Source of the DNA: Nostocaceae cyanobacterium
GTDB taxonomy: Bacteria > Cyanobacteriota > Cyanobacteriia > Cyanobacteriales > Nostocaceae
Assembly: GCA_030065825.1 (NCBI GenBank)
Contig: JASJCY010000016.1
Span: 1 to 54,493 of the forward strand
Reading direction: 5' to 3'
Length of the DNA stretch: 54,493 bases
Shown in pieces: positions 17,712 to 24,868 of the stretch (the first letter of the stretch is position 1; every line of letters starts with the position of its first letter). Under the pieces are notes generated by a model. The model was not told where the DNA came from. It saw nothing but the letters and a program-made list of their open reading frames with translations, and searched no databases. The position numbers and the translations under genes were made by a program.

Positions 17712-17915
17712 TTAAGTAGTCCGACAAAACTAACATTGACTGTTGCAACTAGGGAATAGGAAATGGGAAATAGGGAACAGTAAGATATTGAGTATTTTGA
17801 TATTTTTTGACTCGGTGAACAAAATTTATGTCCAGGTACTTATCTCCCCTCTCTCCCCCTCTCTCCCCCCTCTTCCCACTCTCCCCTCTCTTCCCACTCT
17901 CCCCCCTCTCAAAAT
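17712..17915. repeat. Spacer with GGGAATAG and pyrimidine STRRs
   Basis: This spacer contains a short GGGAATAGG-type run (17752-17780) and a pyrimidine-rich array of CCCCTCTC / CCCCTCTTC units (about 17849-17910) that stops six bases before the hydrolase ATG. No gene is seen. Confidence 0.7.
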
Positions 17916-18722
17916 ATGTACAACATCAACCAAATCATCAAAACCCACGACATATTATTTATTACCTTCGACACCCTCCGCTATGACGTAGCTAAAGAAT
18001 TACTCGCACAAAAACGCACCCCAAATTTAGCATCTGTTCTCCCCCAAAGTGGTTGGGAAATTCGTCATTCACCGGGGAACTTTACTTACGCAGCACATCA
18101 AGCATTTTTTGCAGGTTTTCTCCCCACACCAATCACCCCAGGAATACACCCCCGACCTTTTGCACTCCAGTTTCAAGGTAGTACTACCATAGGAGAAAAT
18201 ACCTGTTTATTACAAGGAGAAAATATTGTCAAAGGATTAGCAGCAAAAGGATATCATACTGTGTGTATTGGTGGTGTGGGATTTTTTAATAAACTCAATC
18301 CTTTAAGTAATGTTATTCCCTCAATGTTTGCCCAAAGTTATTGGAGTCGGGAATTAGGTGTAACTAATCCTCAATCAACAGAATATCAGGTGAATTTAGC
18401 TAGGGAAATTTTGCACAAAACTCCTAAAAATCAACGTTTATTCTTATTTATAAATATTTCCGCTCTCCACCAACCGAATTTTTTCTATCTTCCAGGTGCT
18501 AAAACAGACACAATAGAATCCCATGCTGCTGCTTTGGAATATGTTGATAGTCAATTAGGGAAACTTTGGAATGCTTTACGTCAAAGGGCTAATACCTATT
18601 GTATTTTATGTTCCGACCACGGTACAACTTATGGTGAAGATGGCTACACAGGTCATCGTCTCAGCCATCCCCTGGTCTGGACGGTTCCCTATGCAGAATT
18701 TGTTTTATCTTCTTATAAATAG
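17916..18722 (+). CDS. STM4013/SEN3800-family hydrolase (sulfatase/phosphatase fold)
   Basis: 268 residues, short for the alkaline-phosphatase superfamily. Motifs: FITFDTLRYD with D19 and D24 (first metal site), then CSDHGTTYGEDG with D234 and H235 (second metal site), and H247 and H251 in GHRLSHP. The sulfatase C-x-P-x-R formylglycine motif is absent; the corresponding segment FTYAAHQAFFAGF offers T57 as nucleophile, more like phosphatase, phosphodiesterase or transferase members. It is part of the STM401x cassette. Substrate is unknown; removal or transfer of a phospho-group on a modified LRR protein is speculative. The stop codon TAG is immediately followed by an AAACCGGG palindrome. Confidence 0.85.
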   Translation: MYNINQIIKTHDILFITFDTLRYDVAKELLAQKRTPNLASVLPQSGWEIRHSPGNFTYAAHQAFFAGFLPTPITPGIHPRPFALQFQGSTTIGENTCLLQGENIVKGLAAKGYHTVCIGGVGFFNKLNPLSNVIPSMFAQSYWSRELGVTNPQSTEYQVNLAREILHKTPKNQRLFLFINISALHQPNFFYLPGAKTDTIESHAAALEYVDSQLGKLWNALRQRANTYCILCSDHGTTYGEDGYTGHRLSHPLVWTVPYAEFVLSSYK

Positions 18723-19064
18723 AAACCGGGTTTATTAACGCCAAATTATAGTTTTAAATAGTCAAAATTAGCAATCAAACCGGTTTTGAGCTACTTGTTC
18801 AAAATTCCGATCAAGAAATTAATTTATCTCACCTAGAGAGAAGTTAGCGGTGTCGCTTTCCGTTCCGCCAAACTAACCTTCAGAAACCAAGTTATTGTGG
18901 AAGAGAAGATGCAGAAAAAATAGTTTTAAGTAATACTTAAAATCAGTCAAGCTAAAAATCTCAGTCAAGTTTCTATTCCCTATTCCCTATTCCTTATTCT
19001 CTGTTCCCTAGCTTCACGAGTCATTTTACAAATCAAACCCGATTCCTATATCAACACACAAATT
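18723..19064. other. Intergenic region with palindromes and CCCTATT repeats
   Basis: 342 bp without a gene. It begins with an AAACCGGGTTTATT...AAACCGGTTTTGAG element (18721-18788), continues through an imperfect inverted repeat GTTAGCGG...CCAAACTAAC (18843-18872), and has a short ATTCCCT heptamer run (about 18972-19010). A promoter for the downstream radical SAM gene is likely but not visible. Confidence 0.55.
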
Positions 19065-20405
19065 ATGACAACTAATCTATTATTTCCTCAAAATCTCAAA
19101 TCTTACATCAGCCAATCTCCCTATCAAGCTTACGTCTATTCCTACCCCCACAAAACCGCTTATCGTCCCATTAATCCTCCTATATCCCTCGCTGATGCAT
19201 GGAAGCAGGAAGACAAAAATTCCCTATTCCTCTACATTCACATCCCTTTTTGTGAAATGCGCTGCGGATTCTGCAATCTCTTTACCACCGTCACCCACAA
19301 CGAAGACTTTGTCACTCAATATGTGCGTACCCTCCAACGACAATCCCAACGCATCAAAACCGCACTAGGGTCAGCCAAATTTGCCAGATTCGCTATTGGT
19401 GGAGGAACACCCACCCAACTACCCATCCATCACCTAGAAACGGTTTTCAACATCGCTGAGGAAACCATGGGAGTGCGGTTACAGGAAATACCCATTTCCG
19501 TAGAAATGTCGCCGGAAACCGCCACAATAGATAAACTGAAATTACTACGGTCAAGAGGCGTTGATCGCGCCAGTATTGGTATCCAAAGTTTCATTGAGTC
19601 GGAAGTCCTAGCAACTGGACGCCGTCAAAGCACAACCCAGGTAAAAGCCGCTCTCACAAGGATGTGCGAGGCTGGTTTTCCCACCATCAACATCGATTTA
19701 ATCTACGGATTACCCGGACAAACTATAGATACTTGGTTGCAATCAATACATGTTGCTCTCCACTTCCAACCAGAGGAAATTTACCTATATCCCCTCTACG
19801 TGCGTCCCTTAACCGGTTTGGGTTGTTCCGACAAAGAATGGGATGATATTCGTTTGGGTTGCTACCATCATGGGCGATCGCTCCTCCTTTCCCAAGGATA
19901 CACCCAAGTGTCCATGCGCATGTTCCAACGCATTTCTACCCCGTCTATCCCCTCTCCCATCTACTGCTGTCAAGCTGATGGGATGGTCGGGTTAGGTTGC
20001 GGTGCGCGTTCCTATACCAATGCTTTGCACTACTCTAATGAATATGCGGTGGGAGGAAAGGGAATCCGGGATATTTTGCAAGGGTATATCCAGACACCTG
20101 AAAATGAGTTTGATTATGTCTGTTATGGGTTTCAATTAGATGGGGAAGAACGCCGCAGACGCTATATTTTATTATCTTTACTGACAGATGAAGGTTTAAA
20201 TTTGTCTGATTATCAACAGCGTTTTGCTACAGATGTGTATAGTGATTTTCCGGAATTGAGAGAACTTTTGAGTTTGAATTTAGCAACCCAGAATGAGCAA
20301 AGTTTGCGGTTAACGGAGTTTGGAATTGAGCGTTCTGATACTATTGGTGCTTGGTTTTTCTCCAAGAAAGTGCGGAGGTTAATGCAGACATATGAGTTGA
20401 GGTAA
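19065..20405 (+). CDS. STM4012-family radical SAM protein (HemN-like)
   Basis: 446 residues. The 4Fe-4S cluster motif C63-x3-C67-x2-C70 lies in YIHIPFCEMRCGFC, with phenylalanine/aromatic spacing typical of HemN. SAM-binding motifs follow: AIGGGTPTQL, SVEMSPETATIDKL, GVDRASIGIQSF and NIDLIYGLPGQT. The C-terminal half keeps the HemN-like domain ending in LTEFGIERSDTIGAWFFS. The family resembles oxygen-independent coproporphyrinogen oxidase, but its cassette context (ATP-grasp, sulfatase-fold hydrolase, LRR proteins) argues for another substrate. It precedes a 50-bp repeat array and LRR paralog 7. Confidence 0.88.
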   Translation: MTTNLLFPQNLKSYISQSPYQAYVYSYPHKTAYRPINPPISLADAWKQEDKNSLFLYIHIPFCEMRCGFCNLFTTVTHNEDFVTQYVRTLQRQSQRIKTALGSAKFARFAIGGGTPTQLPIHHLETVFNIAEETMGVRLQEIPISVEMSPETATIDKLKLLRSRGVDRASIGIQSFIESEVLATGRRQSTTQVKAALTRMCEAGFPTINIDLIYGLPGQTIDTWLQSIHVALHFQPEEIYLYPLYVRPLTGLGCSDKEWDDIRLGCYHHGRSLLLSQGYTQVSMRMFQRISTPSIPSPIYCCQADGMVGLGCGARSYTNALHYSNEYAVGGKGIRDILQGYIQTPENEFDYVCYGFQLDGEERRRRYILLSLLTDEGLNLSDYQQRFATDVYSDFPELRELLSLNLATQNEQSLRLTEFGIERSDTIGAWFFSKKVRRLMQTYELR

Positions 20406-20419
20406 ATTATAACCTTTTG

Positions 20420-20790
20420 TGGGGTGGGCATCCTGCCCGCACTTATAAAAAACAGGCAAGATGCCTGTTCCACAATTCAAAAAATAAATGGCTTCTTAAA
20501 AACAGGCAAGATGCCTGTTCCACAATTCAAAAAATAAATGGCTTCTTAAAAACAGGCAAGATATCTGTTCCACAATTCAAAAAATAAATGGCTTCTTAAA
20601 AACAGTCAAGATATCTGTTCCACAATTCAAAAAATAAATGGCTTCTTAAAAACAGTCAAGATGCCTGTTCCACAATTCAAAAAATAAATGGCTTCTTAAA
20701 AACAGGCAAGATGCCTGTTCCACAATTCAAAAAATAAATGGCTTCTTAAAAACAGGCAAGATGCCTGTTCCACAATTCAAAAAATATAAA
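20420..20790. repeat. Seven-copy 50-bp tandem array with hairpin units
   Basis: Starting with GGGTGGGCATCCTGCCCGC (20424-20442), the array repeats a 50-bp unit seven times at a constant period. Phase positions of the xxxxCTGTTC block are 20461, 20511, 20561, 20611, 20661, 20711 and 20761. Each unit contains the palindrome AACAGGCAaGATGCCTGTT followed by CCACAATTCAAAAAATAAAT. Copies 3 and 4 carry ATATCTGTT and copies 4 and 5 AACAGTCAAG, which weakens the stem. The array ends about 13 bp before the LRR paralog 7 ATG, so it occupies the whole promoter and leader region. Confidence 0.92.
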
Positions 20791-20803
20791 TGGCGAAACA
20801 AAC

Positions 20804-22048
20804 ATGACAAACGATTATAATCAACCCCAAAAATACGATGCAGTACTGGGAGGAGAAGCACCACCACCGATACAAGGTGCTGTTTTAGGAGGAATTGAAG
20901 GTGTTAAAAGACGTTTGGCGAGTACAGATGTAAAAGTGCAAATTGTGGCATTGAATCAGGCTTATAATTATGGTGAATCCGGGTTAGATTTTTTAATTGA
21001 GACTTTGCAACATGACTCAGTTAAAATTCAGCGATATGTCTATAAATTATTGAAAAATAGAAAAGAAAGCCAGGTTAAAAAGGCTTTGCAAAATTATAAG
21101 TTTTGGCGTGAATTTGAAAAATACTATGAATTTCCCAGGAATTATGCAACCTCCTTCGCTAATCGAAAAGTAATAGACTTTGACCCTAAAATTGGTATTA
21201 CGGAGACGCTTGGTACTGCTTATGCTATCAGAGTCCCTGACTGGGATTTTATTACAAAACCTGTTCTTAGCACAGATAAACTCAAAATATTACAGCAAAG
21301 TCCTCTTGCTAGTCAGATTGAAGCTTTGGTATGTGGATTTTGGTATACAGAGGATTTATCTCTTGTGGATTCATTACTCAATGCTAGCGAACAACTCACT
21401 AATCTTAAAGCTTTATTGATAGAAGATTTTTATCCTGAAGGTTATTATCCACTTGAAAATACTAACATAAGTTATATTTTGTTGGCGTATCCACAGTTAG
21501 AAGTATTAAAGGTTAGTGGTGATTATTGTTATAGAGGAGGTGATATAGGATTAGAAATAGCTCCGATTCGGCATGAAAATTTAAAAGCACTAATTATAGA
21601 ATCTGATGGAATTTCTATGGAATTAATTTTTGAAATGTACGATATTGAATTACCAGCATTGGAATATCTTGAATTGTGGCTTGGTTTAGATTATCGTGGC
21701 AATTGTTTTAGTAGACTTGGAATTGAAGAATTGATGGCAGTTTTTTCTCATATATTTCCTAAACTCAAATATTTGGGATTGCGTAATTGCTACTACTCAT
21801 GCTGTTGTTCAAAAAACGATATCGTTCTTGGAATAGCAGATTCTTCAATTATTGAAAATTTAGTTGAACTAGACCTTTCAATGGGAGCAATAAACGACGA
21901 GGGTGCAGAAACTTTACTTAATTCAGGGATTCAACAACTAGATACTCTGGATATTTCTGATAATTGTTTAAGTGATGAAATGGTTGAACGATTGCAGCAA
22001 TTAGATATTGAACTTATTGCTGACAGACAATATCGATATGATTCTTAA
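20804..22048 (+). CDS. STM4015-family LRR protein, paralog 7 (shortened tail)
   Basis: 414 residues, separated from the other copies by about 4.9 kb. N-terminal block KYDAVLGGEAPPP...GAVLGGIEGVKRRL, HEAT helices, FANRKVIDFDPKIGITET (shared with paralog 1), then LRRs (LTNLKALLIED, YPQLEVLKVSG, LPALEYLELWLG, FPKLKYLGLRN, LDLSMGAINDEGAETL, LDTLDISDNCLSDEMVERL). It ends LIADRQYRYDS. Compared with RYDSLWE of paralog 4, the last three residues are missing. The stop TAA is created where an AAACCGGG palindrome begins (TCTTAAGAAACCGGG). It lies between the two radical SAM genes. Confidence 0.87.
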   Translation: MTNDYNQPQKYDAVLGGEAPPPIQGAVLGGIEGVKRRLASTDVKVQIVALNQAYNYGESGLDFLIETLQHDSVKIQRYVYKLLKNRKESQVKKALQNYKFWREFEKYYEFPRNYATSFANRKVIDFDPKIGITETLGTAYAIRVPDWDFITKPVLSTDKLKILQQSPLASQIEALVCGFWYTEDLSLVDSLLNASEQLTNLKALLIEDFYPEGYYPLENTNISYILLAYPQLEVLKVSGDYCYRGGDIGLEIAPIRHENLKALIIESDGISMELIFEMYDIELPALEYLELWLGLDYRGNCFSRLGIEELMAVFSHIFPKLKYLGLRNCYYSCCCSKNDIVLGIADSSIIENLVELDLSMGAINDEGAETLLNSGIQQLDTLDISDNCLSDEMVERLQQLDIELIADRQYRYDS

Positions 22049-22362
22049 GAAACCGGGTTTTTTATCAACGAAGTACAAGAATATTCAATACTCCATCAAC
22101 AAAAACCCGGTTTCTCCAACATCACCCTTAAAGGTATCAAGAAAAAAACACGTAGGGTATGTTATCAGCGAGAGTACGGCACCATCCTGTAAGGGTTTTG
22201 GTAGGTGGATGGTGCGTTAGACTAAAGTCGTAACGCACCCTACAGATACTGTGATGTTCAAACTATTTAAGAAACCGGGTTTTTCATCAACGAAGTGTAA
22301 GAATATTCGCTACTCCATCGACAAAAATCCGGTTTCTCCAACATCACCCTTAAAGGTATCAG
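22046..22362. repeat. Two 92-bp AAACCGGG elements flanking a GTAGGGT palindrome
   Basis: Direct repeats at 22046-22138 and 22267-22360 both begin TAAGAAACCGGGTTTTT and end CCAACATCACCCTTAAAGGT. Between them lies CGTAGGGTATGTTATC...GTAACGCACCCTACAG (22150-22245), an imperfect palindrome of the GTAGGGTGCGTTA family. A related AAACCGGG copy is at 26674-26744. Confidence 0.85.
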
Positions 22363-22453
22363 CAAACCCAGCAAAATTACTTTTATATTAGCCAAACAAT
22401 AAACAGAACATTAAACTTATTACTTATTACTTATTACTTATTACTTATCACTT
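22363..22453. repeat. TTACTTA heptamers abutting a start codon
   Basis: About five units of TTACTTA (22415-22449) run up to CACTT and then the ATG at 22454. The normal ribosome-binding position is thus filled with repeat DNA and no Shine-Dalgarno sequence is visible. Confidence 0.8.
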
Positions 22454-23356
22454 ATGCATCTCACCATCCTCTATCGCGGTTCTCTAATTAGTTGCAACTA
22501 TGGTTGCGAATACTGTCCCTTTGCGAAACGCCAACAAACCCCCACAGAATTATCCATTGATAAACAAGAACTACAACGGTTTGTGAATTGGATTTCCCAA
22601 CACCCCCAACACCAATTCTCTATCCTGTTCACACCTTGGGGTGAAGCCCTCATCCATAAGTGGTATCAACAAGCACTCTGCCAATTAACCCAAATGCCCC
22701 ATGTCCAAAAAGCAGCAATTCAAACTAATCTTTCCTGTAATCTGGACTGGGTAGAAGGCTGTAACAAGGATAAATTGGCATTGTGGACAACATTTCATCC
22801 TCAATGGGTAAAGCGCGATCGCTTTGTCTCTCAATGTCTGGAACTGGATAGCCGTGGTGTTCGTTTTAGCGCTGGAGTTGTGGGTTTTCCACAATTCAAA
22901 AATGAAATCACGGCTTTACGTCGGGAGTTACCACCCCATGTTTATCTGTGGATTAATGCAGTCAAGAAAGAATTACCCAACTTATCAACAGCAGACAGGG
23001 ATTTTTTTGAGTCTATTGACCCACATTATCATCTGAATACTCACCATTATCCCAGCTTTGGGCGTAATTGTCGTGCCGGGAAGTCGGTATTTTCTGTTGA
23101 TGGTAAGGGGACAATGCGCAGATGTCATTTTATTAAGGAGGAAATTGGTAATATTTATGACGCGGATTGGGAGAGAAATTTACAGGAACGTCCTTGTGTG
23201 AATGCAACTTGTCACTGTCATATTGGATATGTGCATTTGGAGTATTTAGAGTTGGATAAGGTGTTTGGTGGGGGGATTTTAGAAAGAATTCCCGATGATT
23301 GGAGTTATAGTTTACCAGGTGATAGTGGGTTTCATTCCCATGAGGTACAGATTTAA
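22454..23356 (+). CDS. STM4011-family radical SAM protein (Cys-rich C-terminus)
   Basis: 300 residues. The radical SAM cluster motif C14-x3-C18-x2-C21 lies in CNYGCEYC. The body has TPWGEALIHKWY and AAIQTNLSCN, then FSAGVVGF. The C-terminal part is cysteine-rich in a SPASM/Twitch-like way (C206 in NCRAGKSVF, C224 in RRCHFI, and C-x4-C-x-C in CVNATCHCHIGY), suggesting one or two auxiliary Fe-S clusters as in peptide-modifying radical SAM enzymes. It is the last core member of the STM401x cassette here. The order LRR-rSAM and the SPASM-like region support action on a protein substrate, but this is inference. Confidence 0.87.
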   Translation: MHLTILYRGSLISCNYGCEYCPFAKRQQTPTELSIDKQELQRFVNWISQHPQHQFSILFTPWGEALIHKWYQQALCQLTQMPHVQKAAIQTNLSCNLDWVEGCNKDKLALWTTFHPQWVKRDRFVSQCLELDSRGVRFSAGVVGFPQFKNEITALRRELPPHVYLWINAVKKELPNLSTADRDFFESIDPHYHLNTHHYPSFGRNCRAGKSVFSVDGKGTMRRCHFIKEEIGNIYDADWERNLQERPCVNATCHCHIGYVHLEYLELDKVFGGGILERIPDDWSYSLPGDSGFHSHEVQI

Positions 23357-23548
23357 CCTCACCCTGACAAGACCGGACATCCCTCTCCTTAATAAGGAGA
23401 GGGAAAGAGGGTGAGGTAATGGTGTAAGGAACTCAATTGCAAATCGTTATAAGTTTTCCCATTACCTATTACCCATTACCCATTACCAATTACCCATTAC
23501 CAATCTATACAGATAAGATAGGTGATAGAAAGAATCAAGGAGAAAGTT
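23357..23548. other. Spacer with CCTCACCC palindrome and ACCCATT heptamers
   Basis: The spacer begins with CCTCACCCTGAC...CCTCTCCTTAATAAGGAGAGG...GGGTGAGG (23357-23420), a dispersed palindrome also found inside 26451-26582. It then has TTACCCA heptamers (23457-23505). AAGGAGA at 23537-23543 is the ribosome-binding site of the next gene. Confidence 0.75.
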
Positions 23549-23770
23549 ATGGCAGAGTATCAAAAGATTGAATATCGTATTGGCAAAGACGGTAAAATTA
23601 CGGAAACAGTCATCAATGCTTCTGGTTCTAGTTGTACTCAGACTACATCCGGGATTGAAAAGGCTTTGGGAGAAGTTGAAAATCAAGAACTTTTACCAGA
23701 ATATTACGAGGGGGATGAGTATGAGACAAATTCAGAAAATCAGTCTCTGAAAAATCAAGAAGGATATTGA
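23549..23770 (+). CDS. DUF2997 family small protein
   Basis: 73 residues from ATG 23549, with AAGGAGA five to six bases upstream; an in-frame GTG at 23522 is less likely. YQKIEYRIGKDGKITETVINASGSSC followed by GIEKALGEVE is the DUF2997 pattern (strand, turn, strand, then Cys and helix). In cyanobacteria DUF2997 genes often sit next to the ycf35-like DUF1257 gene; that partner is not here. The stop TGA overlaps the ATG of the next gene (TGATG), so the two are translationally coupled. Function is unknown. Confidence 0.8.
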   Translation: MAEYQKIEYRIGKDGKITETVINASGSSCTQTTSGIEKALGEVENQELLPEYYEGDEYETNSENQSLKNQEGY

Positions 23771-24582
23771 TGATGTTTAACAGTTTTGGTATCAGCAATG
23801 CATCCATCATTCAGATTCTAGTTGTTGTGGGGATATTTATCGCGGTGCGGTTTCTGTTGACAGCGATTTACGCACCAGGAAATCAGGATAATCCCCTACT
23901 TTTACAGTTGATGAAACGGGAAGGTTTCCGTGATTGGTATGATTTGCAAATCAAAGCGGGTTTGAGTTTTCCCGATTTATGGCTGTTGCGCAATGGTAAT
24001 ATCAGTTCCCTGAAATGGAGTGAAATTAATCGAGTTGCTGGGGTTTTTTCCCTTTCCCTGGGAGAGTTTTTAGAGAAACTAGATTTACTCCCAGAAAACC
24101 CCCAATTAGCAATCTGTCATCAAGAATGTTTGCAATTACAAAATCAGTTACAACAATTGACACAAGATAAGGAAATATTGCATCAAGAAGGGTTGCGTTT
24201 GCATTCAGAATTACAACAGCAACGAAGGGAACTAAAACAAGAATTTCGTCAGTCTACCTTTACCCAGTTAAAGACATTGCTGACTAACTATCCCAGTATC
24301 CAACAAATGGTGGGAATCAAGCCAGAATTACCCGCAAAAAATCTCCTCTCCATGTTTACCCCCGTGGATAATCTCCTCAGTGAATGGGGTTACGAACCCA
24401 TTGGTAAACCTTGGGAACAAGTTGCTTATAATCCCCAATTTCATCAACCAGATGCAGCTGATATTGCAGAAGGAGAGTCTGTTTACATCCGCTTCGTCGG
24501 TTATCATCATCAAGGTAATATACTCTGTCCCGCCAAAGTTAGCCGCACCTTACCAGGAGGAGGGAAGACAATTAAAAATTAA
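23770..24582 (+). CDS. Membrane-anchored GrpE-like co-chaperone
   Basis: About 270 residues. The N-terminal hydrophobic segment IIQILVVVGIFIAVRFLLTAIY (about 14-35) is a likely membrane anchor. Residues 120-165 are Gln/Glu/Leu-rich (QLQNQLQQLTQDKEILHQEG), predicting a coiled coil like the GrpE dimer helix. The C-terminus, WEQVAYNPQFHQPD followed by EGESVYIRFVGYHHQGNI and AKVSRTLPGG, resembles the GrpE beta domain (F-P..H.....G..V......GY...G...RPA.V). The start is chosen from TGATG overlap with the DUF2997 gene. The next gene is an Hsp70, which supports a nucleotide-exchange role. The internal region 50-110 is unassigned. Confidence 0.72.
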   Translation: MMFNSFGISNASIIQILVVVGIFIAVRFLLTAIYAPGNQDNPLLLQLMKREGFRDWYDLQIKAGLSFPDLWLLRNGNISSLKWSEINRVAGVFSLSLGEFLEKLDLLPENPQLAICHQECLQLQNQLQQLTQDKEILHQEGLRLHSELQQQRRELKQEFRQSTFTQLKTLLTNYPSIQQMVGIKPELPAKNLLSMFTPVDNLLSEWGYEPIGKPWEQVAYNPQFHQPDAADIAEGESVYIRFVGYHHQGNILCPAKVSRTLPGGGKTIKN

Positions 24583-24868
24583 AAATTACACAGTAGGGGC
24601 GCAATGCTTGCGCCCAAAAGTGGGGGGACTACTCATAATTTTTAATTCCTAATTCCTAATTCCTAACTCATAATTTTTAATTCCTAATTCCTAATTCCTA
24701 ACTCATAATTCCTAATTCCTAATTCCTAATTCCTAACTCATAATTCCTAACTCATAATTCCTAACTCCTAATTCCTAATTCCTAATTCCTAATTCCTAAG
24801 TCTTGGGCGCAAGCATTGCGCCCCTACAAACTGTTAACTGTTAACTGTTAATTCCTAACTCATAATTT
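24583..24868. repeat. TAATTCC heptamer STRR between GCGCAATGCTTGCGC palindromes
   Basis: About 286 bp of repeats. GTAGGGGCGCAATGCTTGCG (24593-24614) and its inverted counterpart GGGCGCAAGCATTGCGCCCC (24806-24825) flank a run of about 20 TAATTCC units mixed with TAACTCATAAT. The Hsp70 ATG follows directly, so its promoter must lie within repeats or upstream. Confidence 0.9.

Noticed and set aside
19065-20405. Assignment as hemN/hemW (coproporphyrinogen oxidase)
   Set aside because: The HemN-like fold is clear, but the neighbouring STM4011/4013/4014/4015-type genes fit the STM4012 family better than haem synthesis.
20451-20790. CRISPR array candidate (50-bp period)
   Set aside because: The whole unit repeats, including what would be the spacer, so there are no distinct spacers.
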